From the NCBI GenBank assembly GCA_017558005.1, contig JAFYWN010000003.1, positions 36,300-100,299 on the forward strand: a DNA stretch of 64,000 bases. Reading direction: 5' to 3'. The DNA is from Kiritimatiellia bacterium. Lineage in GTDB: Bacteria; Verrucomicrobiota; Kiritimatiellia; RFP12; DVOR01. Positions 34,698 to 43,405 of this stretch are shown here, in pieces. A program made the position numbers and the translations under genes. The first letter of the stretch is position 1, and each line of letters starts with the position of its first letter. Below the pieces are notes generated by a model that was given only the letters and a program-made list of their open reading frames with translations, had not been told where the DNA came from and did no database searches.

Positions 34698-36386
34698 TCA
34701 ATCCTCATCTCCCATTGTTGCGCGGAGCACTTCTTCAAGGGTGGTCATGCCGGAGGCCACCTTTAACATTCCGTCTTCACGGAGCGTACGCATGCCCATT
34801 TCACGGACACGAGCACGGAGCTGCGTGGTCGGCACCTTATCAAAAATCATACGTTGCACCGTGTCATCCACGGTAAAGATTTCAAAGAGACCCTTACGTC
34901 CCTTGTATCCCGTGTTCTTACACACAGGACACCCGACGCCCTTAAACATCTTCATGCTGTCAATGTTCTTGGCCATATTGCCGAGCATCTTACGTTCGCG
35001 ATCGGTCGGGATATGCTCTTCACGGCACTTTTCGCAAATGGCGCGCACGAGACGCTGGGCCATTGCTGCACGTAGCGCAGACGCCACAAGGAAGGGCTTA
35101 ATACCGATATCCGTCAAACGCGTCACTGCCGAAGGTGCATCATTCGTGTGCAGGGTGGAGAACACCAAGTGACCCGTGAGTGCGGCTTCCATTGCAATTT
35201 CTGCCGTTTCATGGTCACGAATTTCACCGATCATCACGATATTTGGTGCCTGACGCAAGATTGAGCGGAGCGCTGCCGAGAAGTCAAGGCCCACTGCGCG
35301 ATTCACCTGCACCTGGTTAATACCGCTCATCTGATATTCCACCGGGTCTTCCACGGTGATGAGCTTCTTGTCCGGACGGTTAATCTGCCCCAAGCAAGCA
35401 TACAACGTCGTCGTCTTACCTGAACCCGTCGGACCTGTCACCAAAATCACACCGTCAGGCAACCCAATCAAACGTTCAAACTTCGCCTGGTCATCCGAAA
35501 GGAAGCCCAACTGCGGCAGACCCAAGGACAAATTCTGCTTATCGAGAATACGCATGACGATGGACTCGCCGAAGTTTGTCGGCACCGTGCTTACACGAAG
35601 GTCCAGCTCACGTTCGCCCATCTTGATCTGGATACGACCGTCCTGCGGGATGCGGCGTTCAGAAAGGTCCATGTTTGCCATCAACTTGACGCGGGAAATG
35701 ATAGCACTCTGCAGACGCTTCGGCGGTTCATCCATCTCGCGCAATGCACCATCGATGCGGTAACGCACACGGAAATGCTTTTCCATCGGTTCCAAGTGAA
35801 TATCGGAGGCCTTCAGCTTACAGGCATCCATCAAAATCAACGAAACCAAACGGATGACAGGCGCATCGCCATCTTCCGAAGCTTCGACCTCCATCTCCTT
35901 ACGCTGCGATACCAGATTTTCACCAGTATCTGTGGCATTCGGGTCAAACGTCAACGGGTAAAGTTTGTCAAGCAACCGCTTAATGTCGCCTGTGGTTAAC
36001 ACCACGAAATCAGCATTCTTGTCATGCAGTCGATAGCGGATAGCATCCTGAGCATCATAATTCGCTGGATCGCAAATAGCGATCATCACCGAATCCCCAT
36101 CATCCTGCAACGGCACAGCCTTGTACTTGCGAGCAGTTTCGGCATCCAACAACTTTGCCAAGCCTGCGTCCACCTCGTCACCATCCACCGAAGCAAATGG
36201 CATACCGAACTGTTCCGCTAAAGTGGCGAGCACATCCTCTTCCGAGATGTAATTCTGCTCGACCATCCAATCAAGTGCCGACTGCCCATCTTTTCGCTTT
36301 GCGGCGAGTGCCTCAGCTACCTGTTCGGCAGTAATCGCCCCAGTCTCCTGGAGCACTTGTAAAGCATATTCGTCATTTGTAGTCAC
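34698..36386 (-). CDS. pilB: PilB/GspE-type assembly ATPase (first paralogue)
   Basis: 562 residues, start codon GTG at 36386, 8 bases after GGAGAT. N-terminal MshE-like domain, then Walker A GPTGSGKTT at 318-326, ITVEDPVEYQMSG, IVMIGEIRDHETAEIA and HLVFSTLHTNDAPSA. Zinc-binding pairs CEKC (451-454) and CPVC (486-489) are intact. The protein is about as long as the second paralogue and clearly related, but the N-terminal halves differ widely. First gene of a three-ATPase operon lacking pilC, pilM-Q and pilins nearby. Confidence 0.94.
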   Translation of the reverse strand: MTTNDEYALQVLQETGAITAEQVAEALAAKRKDGQSALDWMVEQNYISEEDVLATLAEQFGMPFASVDGDEVDAGLAKLLDAETARKYKAVPLQDDGDSVMIAICDPANYDAQDAIRYRLHDKNADFVVLTTGDIKRLLDKLYPLTFDPNATDTGENLVSQRKEMEVEASEDGDAPVIRLVSLILMDACKLKASDIHLEPMEKHFRVRYRIDGALREMDEPPKRLQSAIISRVKLMANMDLSERRIPQDGRIQIKMGERELDLRVSTVPTNFGESIVMRILDKQNLSLGLPQLGFLSDDQAKFERLIGLPDGVILVTGPTGSGKTTTLYACLGQINRPDKKLITVEDPVEYQMSGINQVQVNRAVGLDFSAALRSILRQAPNIVMIGEIRDHETAEIAMEAALTGHLVFSTLHTNDAPSAVTRLTDIGIKPFLVASALRAAMAQRLVRAICEKCREEHIPTDRERKMLGNMAKNIDSMKMFKGVGCPVCKNTGYKGRKGLFEIFTVDDTVQRMIFDKVPTTQLRARVREMGMRTLREDGMLKVASGMTTLEEVLRATMGDED

Positions 36387-36539
36387 GCGTCAGATCTCCA
36401 ACGACTAATCTATCATTATTAAAATAACATAAACCCATCCCTACTGCAATGATTAAATACCTCGAAAGGCCGAATATCGCTCTATTATTGATGAACTTAT
36501 TGCGTCAAGCGAGAGGGATTGACGCTTCAGCGCGTGGTA

Positions 36540-37163
36540 TTAATTGTTGGCGGGGGTGGGGAGGAGGGATTGGAGGTGGAGGAGGGCGGTGTAGGGAGTG
36601 GTGCTACGGCAGACGGCGCGGACGATAGCGACGTTTTCTGCGCCGTGGGTGACGACTTCTGGGAGACGCTGGGCGTCAATGCCACCGATTGCCACGGCAG
36701 GGTGAGCTGCGGCGGCAATCATTTGGCGCATGGTTTCAAGACCAAGCGTGGGGTCGGGGATGGCTTTGGTGGGGGTGGTGTAAACGGGCCCAACGCCAAT
36801 GTAGTCAATGGGTTGGTCGCGTGAGGCGAGGACTTGGGGGAGGTTGTGGGTGGAGAGACCAATGATTTTGAGGGAAGGATAACGCTGTCTAATCTCGGCA
36901 GGCGAGAGGTCGTCTTGCCCAACGTGCACGCCATCGGCTTCAACTTCCGCGGCGATGGCAGGATTATCATTGACGATAAAGGTGGTCTCCGTGCCATCGG
37001 TAATCCGACGGATTTCTCGGGCGACCTGAATGATTTGCTCGCGAGGGGCATTTTTCATGCGGAGTTGAAGCATGCGGATGCCCGCGTTGACGGCGGCTTT
37101 GGCACAGGCGTCATAACCGACGATAGGGTCGGTCATGACGAGATAGAGTCCGAAGGGCTTCAT
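36540..37163 (-). CDS. thiE: Thiamine-phosphate synthase
   Basis: 207 residues, TIM barrel. It couples HMP-PP with thiazole phosphate carboxylate to make thiamine phosphate. Motifs: QLRMKNAP (diphosphate binding), [25 protein letters not shown] and [12 protein letters not shown], with [13 protein letters not shown] near the end. It overlaps thi4 by four bases (ATGA). Last gene of the thiamine operon. Confidence 0.95.
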   Translation of the reverse strand: MKPFGLYLVMTDPIVGYDACAKAAVNAGIRMLQLRMKNAPREQIIQVAREIRRITDGTETTFIVNDNPAIAAEVEADGVHVGQDDLSPAEIRQRYPSLKIIGLSTHNLPQVLASRDQPIDYIGVGPVYTTPTKAIPDPTLGLETMRQMIAAAAHPAVAIGGIDAQRLPEVVTHGAENVAIVRAVCRSTTPYTALLHLQSLLPTPANN

Positions 37164-37939
37164 TTGTTCAGATCCTCAAGGATGAGTTTGGCAACTTTTC
37201 GGCCGCTCTTAAACATGCCACCGAAGATGGGGCCCATGCGGAAGCCGCCTTGAACGTTGTTGGCGGCCATGCCAGAGGCATAGAGCCCGGGGTAGAGTCG
37301 CTTGGTATTGAGCACGGTGGTGCGTTCACCATCTTCCATCCACATGGGTTTTTCGCCAAGGATTCCGCCCGTGGGAGAGTCAATGGCGACGCCCGCTTTG
37401 TGGACGGCCTTGTTGATGATTTCGCTGGGGTGCCCTGTGCCATCAAGGATGGCGCGGGAGGTAATGACGATGGGGTCAACGTGCATGCCAAGGCGGGCGA
37501 CGGGATTCCAGTTGATGACTGCGCCACAGACAATGCCGTCATGGATAACGATGTCTTCGACGGTGACGGCGTTGAAGATGACGGCGCCTGCTTTTCGTGC
37601 GCCAAAGATCAGCCCTGCGGCCATTTCTACGGAGTCCACTGTGTGGTAACCTTCGCCAACGGGCACGGTGGTGATGTCAAATTCGTGGAGGATGGTGGCG
37701 GCGTCTTCTTGTACCACGACTTCATTCATGAGCATGCCACCACCCCATGTGCCGCCGCCTGGGGCGAGCTTGGATTCAAAGACTGCAACGGAACATCCCG
37801 CAAGGGCGAGGTCACGTGCGGCAACGAGCCCCGAGGGACCTGCGCCCACGATGGCGACATCCACCGCGAGGTGGGCTTCTAATTTCTTAAAGTAGCTCCG
37901 AACGATGGCGCTGGAGATAGTTTCTTCCATGGGTTTCAT
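37160..37939 (-). CDS. thi4: Thi4-type thiazole synthase, no active-region cysteine
   Basis: 259 residues from ATG 37939 (AAAGGAAACCC upstream). It makes the ADP-thiazole moiety of thiamine from NAD and glycine. FAD/NAD-type loop [14 protein letters not shown] at 31-44, then [15 protein letters not shown], and [13 protein letters not shown] near the end. Yeast Thi4 donates sulfur from a Cys soon after a TGH motif; here TGH (168-170) is followed by [10 protein letters not shown] with no Cys, and the only cysteines are 49 and 138. That fits the sulfide-using, multi-turnover type of anaerobes. It stands in for thiG/thiS/thiH/thiF. Confidence 0.9.
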   Translation of the reverse strand: MKPMEETISSAIVRSYFKKLEAHLAVDVAIVGAGPSGLVAARDLALAGCSVAVFESKLAPGGGTWGGGMLMNEVVVQEDAATILHEFDITTVPVGEGYHTVDSVEMAAGLIFGARKAGAVIFNAVTVEDIVIHDGIVCGAVINWNPVARLGMHVDPIVITSRAILDGTGHPSEIINKAVHKAGVAIDSPTGGILGEKPMWMEDGERTTVLNTKRLYPGLYASGMAANNVQGGFRMGPIFGGMFKSGRKVAKLILEDLNK

Positions 37940-38027
37940 AGGGTTTCCTTTCAAAGGTTTTTAGCGTGTAATGTGTGAGTGCTCATCCTGCAAAGGGCAG
38001 GCATGGCGGAGAAATAGGTGAAGAAGA

Positions 38028-38807
38028 TTAAAGCGCGAGGACGCCACAGTTCGGCCCAACCCAATAGGAGTCGGCAATCGCGTGGGTGACGTAATGCTTT
38101 GCGCCTTCAATTGCAGCGTGTAGGGATGCGCCGCGGGTGAGTTCGGCGGCAATGGCTGCAGAGAGGGTGCATCCTGTTCCGTGAGTTGAAATGGGATGCT
38201 CAATCTTTGGGGCCGTAAAGGTCGCAAAGGAGTCGCCATCAAAGAGGATGTCGGTGGCAAGTTCACTATCTGCCAGTGCGTGCCCACCCTTGATTAATAC
38301 TGCGCATTCAAATTGTTCCGCGAGAGATTGAGCGGCCATCTGCGCGTCTGCTTGTGTGGAGATGCGTCGATTAAGGAGCGTTTCGGCCTCGGGAAGGTTG
38401 GGCGTAATGAGGGTGGCAAGGGGAAAGAGCTCGCGCTTGAGCGCTTCAATAGCGGACTCGCTAATGAGCCGTGCGCCGCTCGTGGCGACCATGACCGGGT
38501 CAATGACCTTGGCAATCGCAGGGTAGGTGCGCAACTTTTCGGCAATAGCCGCAATCACATCGGGATCGCCCAACATGCCTGTCTTTAACGCGGCGATGTC
38601 ATAGGTGCCCAAGACCGCATCGAGCTGTGCTGCGACGAATGCTGCGGGTAGGGGATGAATGGCATAAACACCTGCGGGATTCTGCGCTGTTAACGCAGAA
38701 AAGGCGGTGCATCCGTGAAGTCCATAGGCGTGGAAGGTGCGCAAATCTGCCTGGACGCCTGCATTTCCACCGGAATCACTTCCGGCAATCGTTAAGACGC
38801 ATTGCAT
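38028..38807 (-). CDS. thiD: HMP / HMP-phosphate kinase
   Basis: 259 residues, ribokinase fold. It phosphorylates HMP-P to HMP-PP. MQCVLTIAGSDSGGNAGVQADL is the typical start; DPVMVATSGARL, PNLPEAETLL, IKGGHA and THGTGCTLSAAIAAEL (anion hole and catalytic Asp region) follow. In the last motif the usual GTGD/GTGC position is Cys, as in ThiD. It lies 17 bases after thiC; an 88-base gap without another riboswitch precedes thi4. Confidence 0.95.
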   Translation of the reverse strand: MQCVLTIAGSDSGGNAGVQADLRTFHAYGLHGCTAFSALTAQNPAGVYAIHPLPAAFVAAQLDAVLGTYDIAALKTGMLGDPDVIAAIAEKLRTYPAIAKVIDPVMVATSGARLISESAIEALKRELFPLATLITPNLPEAETLLNRRISTQADAQMAAQSLAEQFECAVLIKGGHALADSELATDILFDGDSFATFTAPKIEHPISTHGTGCTLSAAIAAELTRGASLHAAIEGAKHYVTHAIADSYWVGPNCGVLAL

Positions 38808-38824
38808 GGATTACCTCGCGTGGC

Positions 38825-40132
38825 TTAACGAGAGAGGGTTTTGGAGAGTTCACGAATTCGGCGCGAGGTGCGCACGGCGCAGAATTGTTTGCCACACATG
38901 GAACAGTGGTCATCATCGTGCGCTTCATCGGTAAAGGCACGCGTCTTGAGCCAACGTGCTTTTGCGCGTTCAGGGTCAAGGCTGAGCGCAAACTGTTCTT
39001 CCCAATTGAAGGCGGCACGAGCGCGTGACATCTCGTCATCGCGTTGGCGAGCGCCCGGAAGGCCACGTGCCACGTCTCCTGCGTGTGCGGCAATTTTGTA
39101 GGCGATGCATCCCTGATGCACCTCTTCTTCATCGGGTAGACCGAGGTGTTCAGCGGGCGTGACATAACACAAAAGGGAGGCGCCATAGGTGGCGGCGGCG
39201 GTGGCGCCGATGGCCGAAACGATGTGGTCATAGCCAGGGGCGATGTCGGTAACAACAGGGCCCAGCACATAGAAGGGGGCTTTGTGACAGACGGTCTGTT
39301 GGCGCGTCATGTTTAATTGGATTTGGTCAAAGGGCACATGGCCAGGCCCTTCAACCATCACCTGCACGCCACGTGCACGGCAACGCATCACCAATTCGCC
39401 CAAGACGTCAAGTTCGGCAAACTGTGCGGCATCAGAAGCATCCGCGAGGCACCCCGGACGAAGCCCATCGCCTAAAGAGACCGTTACATCGTGTTCAACA
39501 AGGATGTCTAACACTTCATCCCAGTGGGTGTAGAGCGGATTTTCGGCATTGTTTGCGAGCATCCACTCTGCCATAATGGCTCCCCCGCGAGAGACGATGC
39601 CCATCATGCGCTTCATCGCAAGGGGGATGTGCTTGAGGAGCAATCCTGCATGCAGAGTCATGAAGTCGACCCCTTGCTCTGCTTGGGCGCGAATCACCTC
39701 CAGTAGGAACTCGGGGTTCATCTGTGGAATGTCGCCCTCAAGTCGAGAAATCGTTTCATAGACGGGCACCGTGCCAAGGGGACGATCGGATGCAGCTAAC
39801 ATCCCCTGACGGATAGCGGCCAAATCATCGGATCCCACCGAGAGGTCCATGACGAAATCTGCGCCAGCCTTAAGAGCGACTGCGAGCTTAGACAATTCGT
39901 CTCCCTGACCAGAATGCGTGACGCTTCGGCCGAGGTTGGCATTGATTTTGGTGGTGAAAAGACGCCCGACTCCAACGGGATGAGCATTTGAATGGTGGAG
40001 ATTGAGAGGGATTACGGCCTCGCCTGAAGCCACAGCGGCGCGCACCGCTTCTACATTGATTCCCTCATCTGCCGCGACAATTTGCATTGCCTCGGTCACA
40101 ATGCCCCTAAGGGCAGACTGCAACTGCGTCAT
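38825..40132 (-). CDS. thiC: HMP-phosphate synthase ThiC
   Basis: 435 residues from ATG 40132. A radical-SAM enzyme that converts aminoimidazole ribotide to HMP-P. The C-terminal cluster motif C-x2-C-x4-C is CSMCGKQFC. Core motifs: GADFVMDLSVGSDD, SLGDGLRPGCLADASD, VEGPGHVPFDQI and YDHIVSAIGATAAATYGA. It is shorter than the ~600-residue proteobacterial form, lacking the extra N-terminal domain. First gene of the operon, directly controlled by the TPP riboswitch. Confidence 0.97.
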   Translation of the reverse strand: MTQLQSALRGIVTEAMQIVAADEGINVEAVRAAVASGEAVIPLNLHHSNAHPVGVGRLFTTKINANLGRSVTHSGQGDELSKLAVALKAGADFVMDLSVGSDDLAAIRQGMLAASDRPLGTVPVYETISRLEGDIPQMNPEFLLEVIRAQAEQGVDFMTLHAGLLLKHIPLAMKRMMGIVSRGGAIMAEWMLANNAENPLYTHWDEVLDILVEHDVTVSLGDGLRPGCLADASDAAQFAELDVLGELVMRCRARGVQVMVEGPGHVPFDQIQLNMTRQQTVCHKAPFYVLGPVVTDIAPGYDHIVSAIGATAAATYGASLLCYVTPAEHLGLPDEEEVHQGCIAYKIAAHAGDVARGLPGARQRDDEMSRARAAFNWEEQFALSLDPERAKARWLKTRAFTDEAHDDDHCSMCGKQFCAVRTSRRIRELSKTLSR

Positions 40133-40142
40133 GCTTTTTTCC

Positions 40143-40217
40143 TCCGCAGGTATTATCCTGATCAGGTTGACGGGTATTTTCTCAGCACCCAGGCTACATA
40201 CCTGGCAGCACCCCGAT
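40143..40217 (-). promoter_or_regulatory. TPP riboswitch (Thi box)
   Basis: On the minus strand: CGGGGTGCTGCC, then GGGTGCTGAGAAAATACCC, then AACCTGATCAGGATAATACC, matching the conserved CUGAGA and ACCUGAUCuGGAUAAUxCC parts of the THI element. The closing 3' strand CTGCGG runs into the GGAGG site of thiC, so ligand binding most likely blocks translation start. No T-run terminator lies between it and the ATG. Confidence 0.95.
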
Positions 40218-40229
40218 AGATGTGCGGCT

Positions 40230-40238
40230 ATGATAGCA
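40230..40238 (-). promoter_or_regulatory. Extended -10 promoter of thiC
   Basis: TGCTATCAT on the minus strand, 13 bases before the riboswitch. No good -35 box is seen. Confidence 0.5.
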
Positions 40239-40398
40239 CAACTTTTGCGCGGAAGCATAGCGAAAATTTGGAGAAGTTTTTTGCGTGCTTGAAAAGGAGG
40301 AGGTGAAGAAACGAAAGGATAAATTTCTTTTAAGCGAGCCTGTGCAGAAGTGTGCGATAACCGTGTGCGGCGATAACATTAAATCGCGTTGGCAGTAA

Positions 40399-40430
40399 TA
40401 AAAAAGACGCCCGGCGCGAGGCCGGGCGTC
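40399..40430 (-). terminator. Terminator of glgP
   Basis: GACGCCCGGC (40406-40415) and GCCGGGCGTC (40421-40430) form a perfect 10 bp GC-rich stem; on the minus strand six T follow. Confidence 0.93.
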
Positions 40431-40454
40431 CATTAGAACACTTCAAGCGCCGAA

Positions 40455-42950
40455 TTACTTGGCGATGAAGGGATCGAGGTGCCAGATTTCCTTGGCATAT
40501 TCGGCGATGGTGCGGTCGCTGGAGAACTTGCCGGCGCATGCGGTGTTCATGAGCGAAGCCTTGTTCCATGCCTTCGGATTGCGATAGAGAGCTTCCACGC
40601 GGTCCTGTGCTTCGATGAAGGCGGGGAGATCCTGGAGGAGCATGTAGTAGTCGTTGAAGTCCAAGAGGTTCTTCAAGAGCGGTTCGAAGATGCCGGGGGT
40701 CATCAACGAGAAGACGTTGCGACGGATCATATCGAGTGCGCGCTTGATTTCCGGATTGGTCTCGTAAATCTTGCGAGAGTTGTAGGTCGGACGGAGCTTT
40801 TCGACTTCTTCAGTCTTGAGACCGAAGATGACGATGTTTTCGTCGCCCACTTCTTCAGCGATTTCCACGTTAGCGCCGTCAAGCGTACCGAGGGTGATTG
40901 CACCATTGAGCATCAACTTCATGTTGCCCGTACCGGAAGCTTCCATACCTGCGAGGGAGATCTGTTCGGAGACGTTTGCTGCCGGGATGATCTTTTCTGC
41001 GAGGGAGACGCGGTAGTCGGGGAGGAAGGCCACTGCGATACGACCCTTGACGAGCGGGTGGTTGTTGACCACTTCTGCCACGCCATGGATGAGGCGGATG
41101 ATGAGCTTTGCCACCCAGTAACCAGGAGCAGCCTTTGCACCGAAGACGAACACGCGCGGATGGATGTCGAGGTCGGGCTTTTCGATCAAGCGGTTGAAGA
41201 GCACGATGATGTAGAGCACGAGCAAGAGCTGACGCTTGTACTCGTGAAGGCGCTTCACCTGCACGTCGAAGATGGCATCAGGGTTGACCTGGAAGCCGAG
41301 GGTGTTGAAGATGGTGTTCGCCAAGATCTGCTTGTTAGAACGCTTGATGTCTGCGAACTTTTCAAGGAAGGCGGCGTCATTTGCGAACTTCTTCAGGCCC
41401 TGGAGCTTGGAGAGGTCGGTGATCCACTCGTCGCCGATGGTTTCGGTGATGAGGGAGGCGAGACGCGGGTTAGCCTTGAGGAGCCAACGGCGCTGGGTGA
41501 TACCATTCGTCTTGTTGGAGAAGTGGTCAGGCATCATTTCGTAGAAGTCACGGAAGGTGGACTTCTTGAGGATGTCCGAGTGGAGTGCGGCCACGCCGTT
41601 GACTGCGCTGGTACCGACCAAGCAGAGGTTTGCCATGCGGACGTACTTGTCGCCACCTTCATCAATCAAGCTCATGCGGCTAAGACGTGCGAGATCGCCG
41701 GGATAGAGGTTGGCGACCTGCTGGAGGAAGCGTGCATTGATTTCGTAGATGATCTGCATGTGGCGCGGGAGAACGCGTTCCATGAGAGGCACGGGCCACT
41801 TTTCGAGTGCTTCAGGGAGCACGGTGTGGTTGGTGTAACCGGTGCAAGCGCGCACGAGCTTCCATGCTTCATCCCATGCGATGCCTTCGATGTCCACGAG
41901 GATGCGCATCAATTCGGGGATGACGAGCGTCGGGTGGGTATCGTTGAGCTGCACGAAGACGTACTTTGCGAGGTGACGCCATTCGTGACCTTCTTCACGG
42001 AAGCGACGGAGGATATCATGCACCGAAGCGGCCACGAAGAGGTACTGCTGACGGAGGCGGAGCTCCTTACCCTGCGTGGTGGAGTCGTTCGGGTAGAGGA
42101 CCTTGGTGAGGTTTTCTGCGAGCACCTTGCTTTCCACAGCTTCGATGTAGTCACCGCGGTTGAATTCATCGAGGGAGAATTCATTGGTGGCCTGAGCGCT
42201 CCAGAGGCGGAGGGTGCCGATGGTGGTGCCCTTGTAACCGACGACAGGCAAGTCATAAGGAACGGCCTGAACCTGCGTTGCGGGGACCCAGACCCATTCA
42301 TCGCGACCGGTGCGGCCGGTGTAGTGTTCCACATGACCGCCGAAGCCAACGAGGCAGGTGTATTCGGGGCGCTGGATTTCCCAAGGATAGCCGTACTTCA
42401 ACCAGTTATCGGGTTCTTCGCGCTGTTCGCCGAGCTGGATGCGCTGACGGAAGATACCGTAGTCATAGCGCAGACCGTAGCCGGTGGCAGGGAGGTTGAG
42501 CGTAGCGAGGGAGTCAAGGAAGCACGCGGCGAGACGGCCGAGACCGCCATTACCGAGACCTGCATCCATTTCGTAGTCGCGGAGACGATTCCAGTCAAGG
42601 CCGAGAGAGTCCATTGCTTCGCGGCACTGATCTTCGAGACCGAGGTTGATCACGTTGTTGCCGAGCAAACGGCCAATGAGGAACTCAAGCGAGAGGTAGT
42701 AGCAACGGCGCACCTTAGCGGCGCGGTAGGCATCCTGCGTTGCCATCCAGCGGTCTACAATGCGGTCACGCACAGCGAGTGCGAGGGCCTTGTAGCAGTC
42801 ACGTTCAGTGGCGCGGTCATCGCTCTTCGCCAAAGAGAAGCGCATGTTCCAGAGGAAGTCCTGTGCGAGACCAGCAGCGGTCATGTCGGCAGAGGGATGG
42901 TTCGTGGGGAGGGTAACGTTTTCGGGCTTGGTATTCTTAACGGTAGCCAT
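40455..42950 (-). CDS. glgP: Glycogen/maltodextrin phosphorylase
   Basis: 831 residues. It releases glucose-1-phosphate from alpha-1,4-glucans. Two-domain GT35 fold: YYLSLEFLIGRLLGNN and DAGLGNGGLGRLAACFLDS near the start; the C-terminal PLP site EASGTGNMKLMLNGA includes the cofactor Lys; NDTHPTLVIPELMR and NHTVLPEALEKW are active-site parts. Length is typical. It should mobilise stored glycogen or imported dextrins. No glycogen synthase genes are adjacent. It is followed by its own terminator. Confidence 0.97.
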   Translation of the reverse strand: MATVKNTKPENVTLPTNHPSADMTAAGLAQDFLWNMRFSLAKSDDRATERDCYKALALAVRDRIVDRWMATQDAYRAAKVRRCYYLSLEFLIGRLLGNNVINLGLEDQCREAMDSLGLDWNRLRDYEMDAGLGNGGLGRLAACFLDSLATLNLPATGYGLRYDYGIFRQRIQLGEQREEPDNWLKYGYPWEIQRPEYTCLVGFGGHVEHYTGRTGRDEWVWVPATQVQAVPYDLPVVGYKGTTIGTLRLWSAQATNEFSLDEFNRGDYIEAVESKVLAENLTKVLYPNDSTTQGKELRLRQQYLFVAASVHDILRRFREEGHEWRHLAKYVFVQLNDTHPTLVIPELMRILVDIEGIAWDEAWKLVRACTGYTNHTVLPEALEKWPVPLMERVLPRHMQIIYEINARFLQQVANLYPGDLARLSRMSLIDEGGDKYVRMANLCLVGTSAVNGVAALHSDILKKSTFRDFYEMMPDHFSNKTNGITQRRWLLKANPRLASLITETIGDEWITDLSKLQGLKKFANDAAFLEKFADIKRSNKQILANTIFNTLGFQVNPDAIFDVQVKRLHEYKRQLLLVLYIIVLFNRLIEKPDLDIHPRVFVFGAKAAPGYWVAKLIIRLIHGVAEVVNNHPLVKGRIAVAFLPDYRVSLAEKIIPAANVSEQISLAGMEASGTGNMKLMLNGAITLGTLDGANVEIAEEVGDENIVIFGLKTEEVEKLRPTYNSRKIYETNPEIKRALDMIRRNVFSLMTPGIFEPLLKNLLDFNDYYMLLQDLPAFIEAQDRVEALYRNPKAWNKASLMNTACAGKFSSDRTIAEYAKEIWHLDPFIAK

Positions 42951-42982
42951 AATTATTCCTTCTTTCAGTCTGGTGGGGCGGA

Positions 42983-43300
42983 TTAGGCTTTAATCTTGTT
43001 ACGGGCTTCGTTGGCGCGCAATTCGCGCCCCATGACTTTGCGACCATGAATGGCTTTGATAGCCGCTTCAGCTTCGGGGCGGTAGATCATTTCTACAAAA
43101 CCGAAGCCTTTGCTCTTGTGGTTGTGACGGTTCAGAATGACGCGTGCGCGCTTCACGGTGCCGTACTTGGCGAACAATTTACGCAATTGCGCGTCATTCA
43201 TGTCGTAACTGAGATTGCCCACATAGATCTCAATGAGTTCTTTGGGGCCCTGCGGGGTCTTTTTGCCAAACAGTTGGCGGATGAACGAAAACAAGCTCAT
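42983..43300 (-). CDS. Small RRM RNA-binding protein
   Basis: 105 residues from ATG 43300; upstream codons in frame lack support. After a short basic N-terminus (FIRQLFGKKTPQGPK) comes one RNA recognition motif with RNP2 IYVGNLSYD (~33-41) and RNP1 KGFGFVEM (~70-77), and a short Lys/Arg tail. Such single-RRM proteins occur in cyanobacteria, PVC bacteria and some others, where several respond to cold. It binds RNA in the cytoplasm; targets are unknown. It lies between rpoD and glgP, 32 bases before glgP. Confidence 0.93.
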   Translation of the reverse strand: MSLFSFIRQLFGKKTPQGPKELIEIYVGNLSYDMNDAQLRKLFAKYGTVKRARVILNRHNHKSKGFGFVEMIYRPEAEAAIKAIHGRKVMGRELRANEARNKIKA

Positions 43301-43405
43301 GTTTTCTTTTCTTCTTTCTTCTTCGGGTTCATTTATCAAGTGGTTTTTGGGGTGCCCTGTAGGGAGGCGCAATCTCCGCAAACCACTTGAAGGGTCTCAT
43401 CAACA

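Noticed and set aside
40479..42986. 835-codon open frame on the plus strand
   Set aside because: It lies wholly antisense to glgP, a full-length well-conserved enzyme. Such long shadows arise from third-base GC bias; the translation has no recognisable domain.
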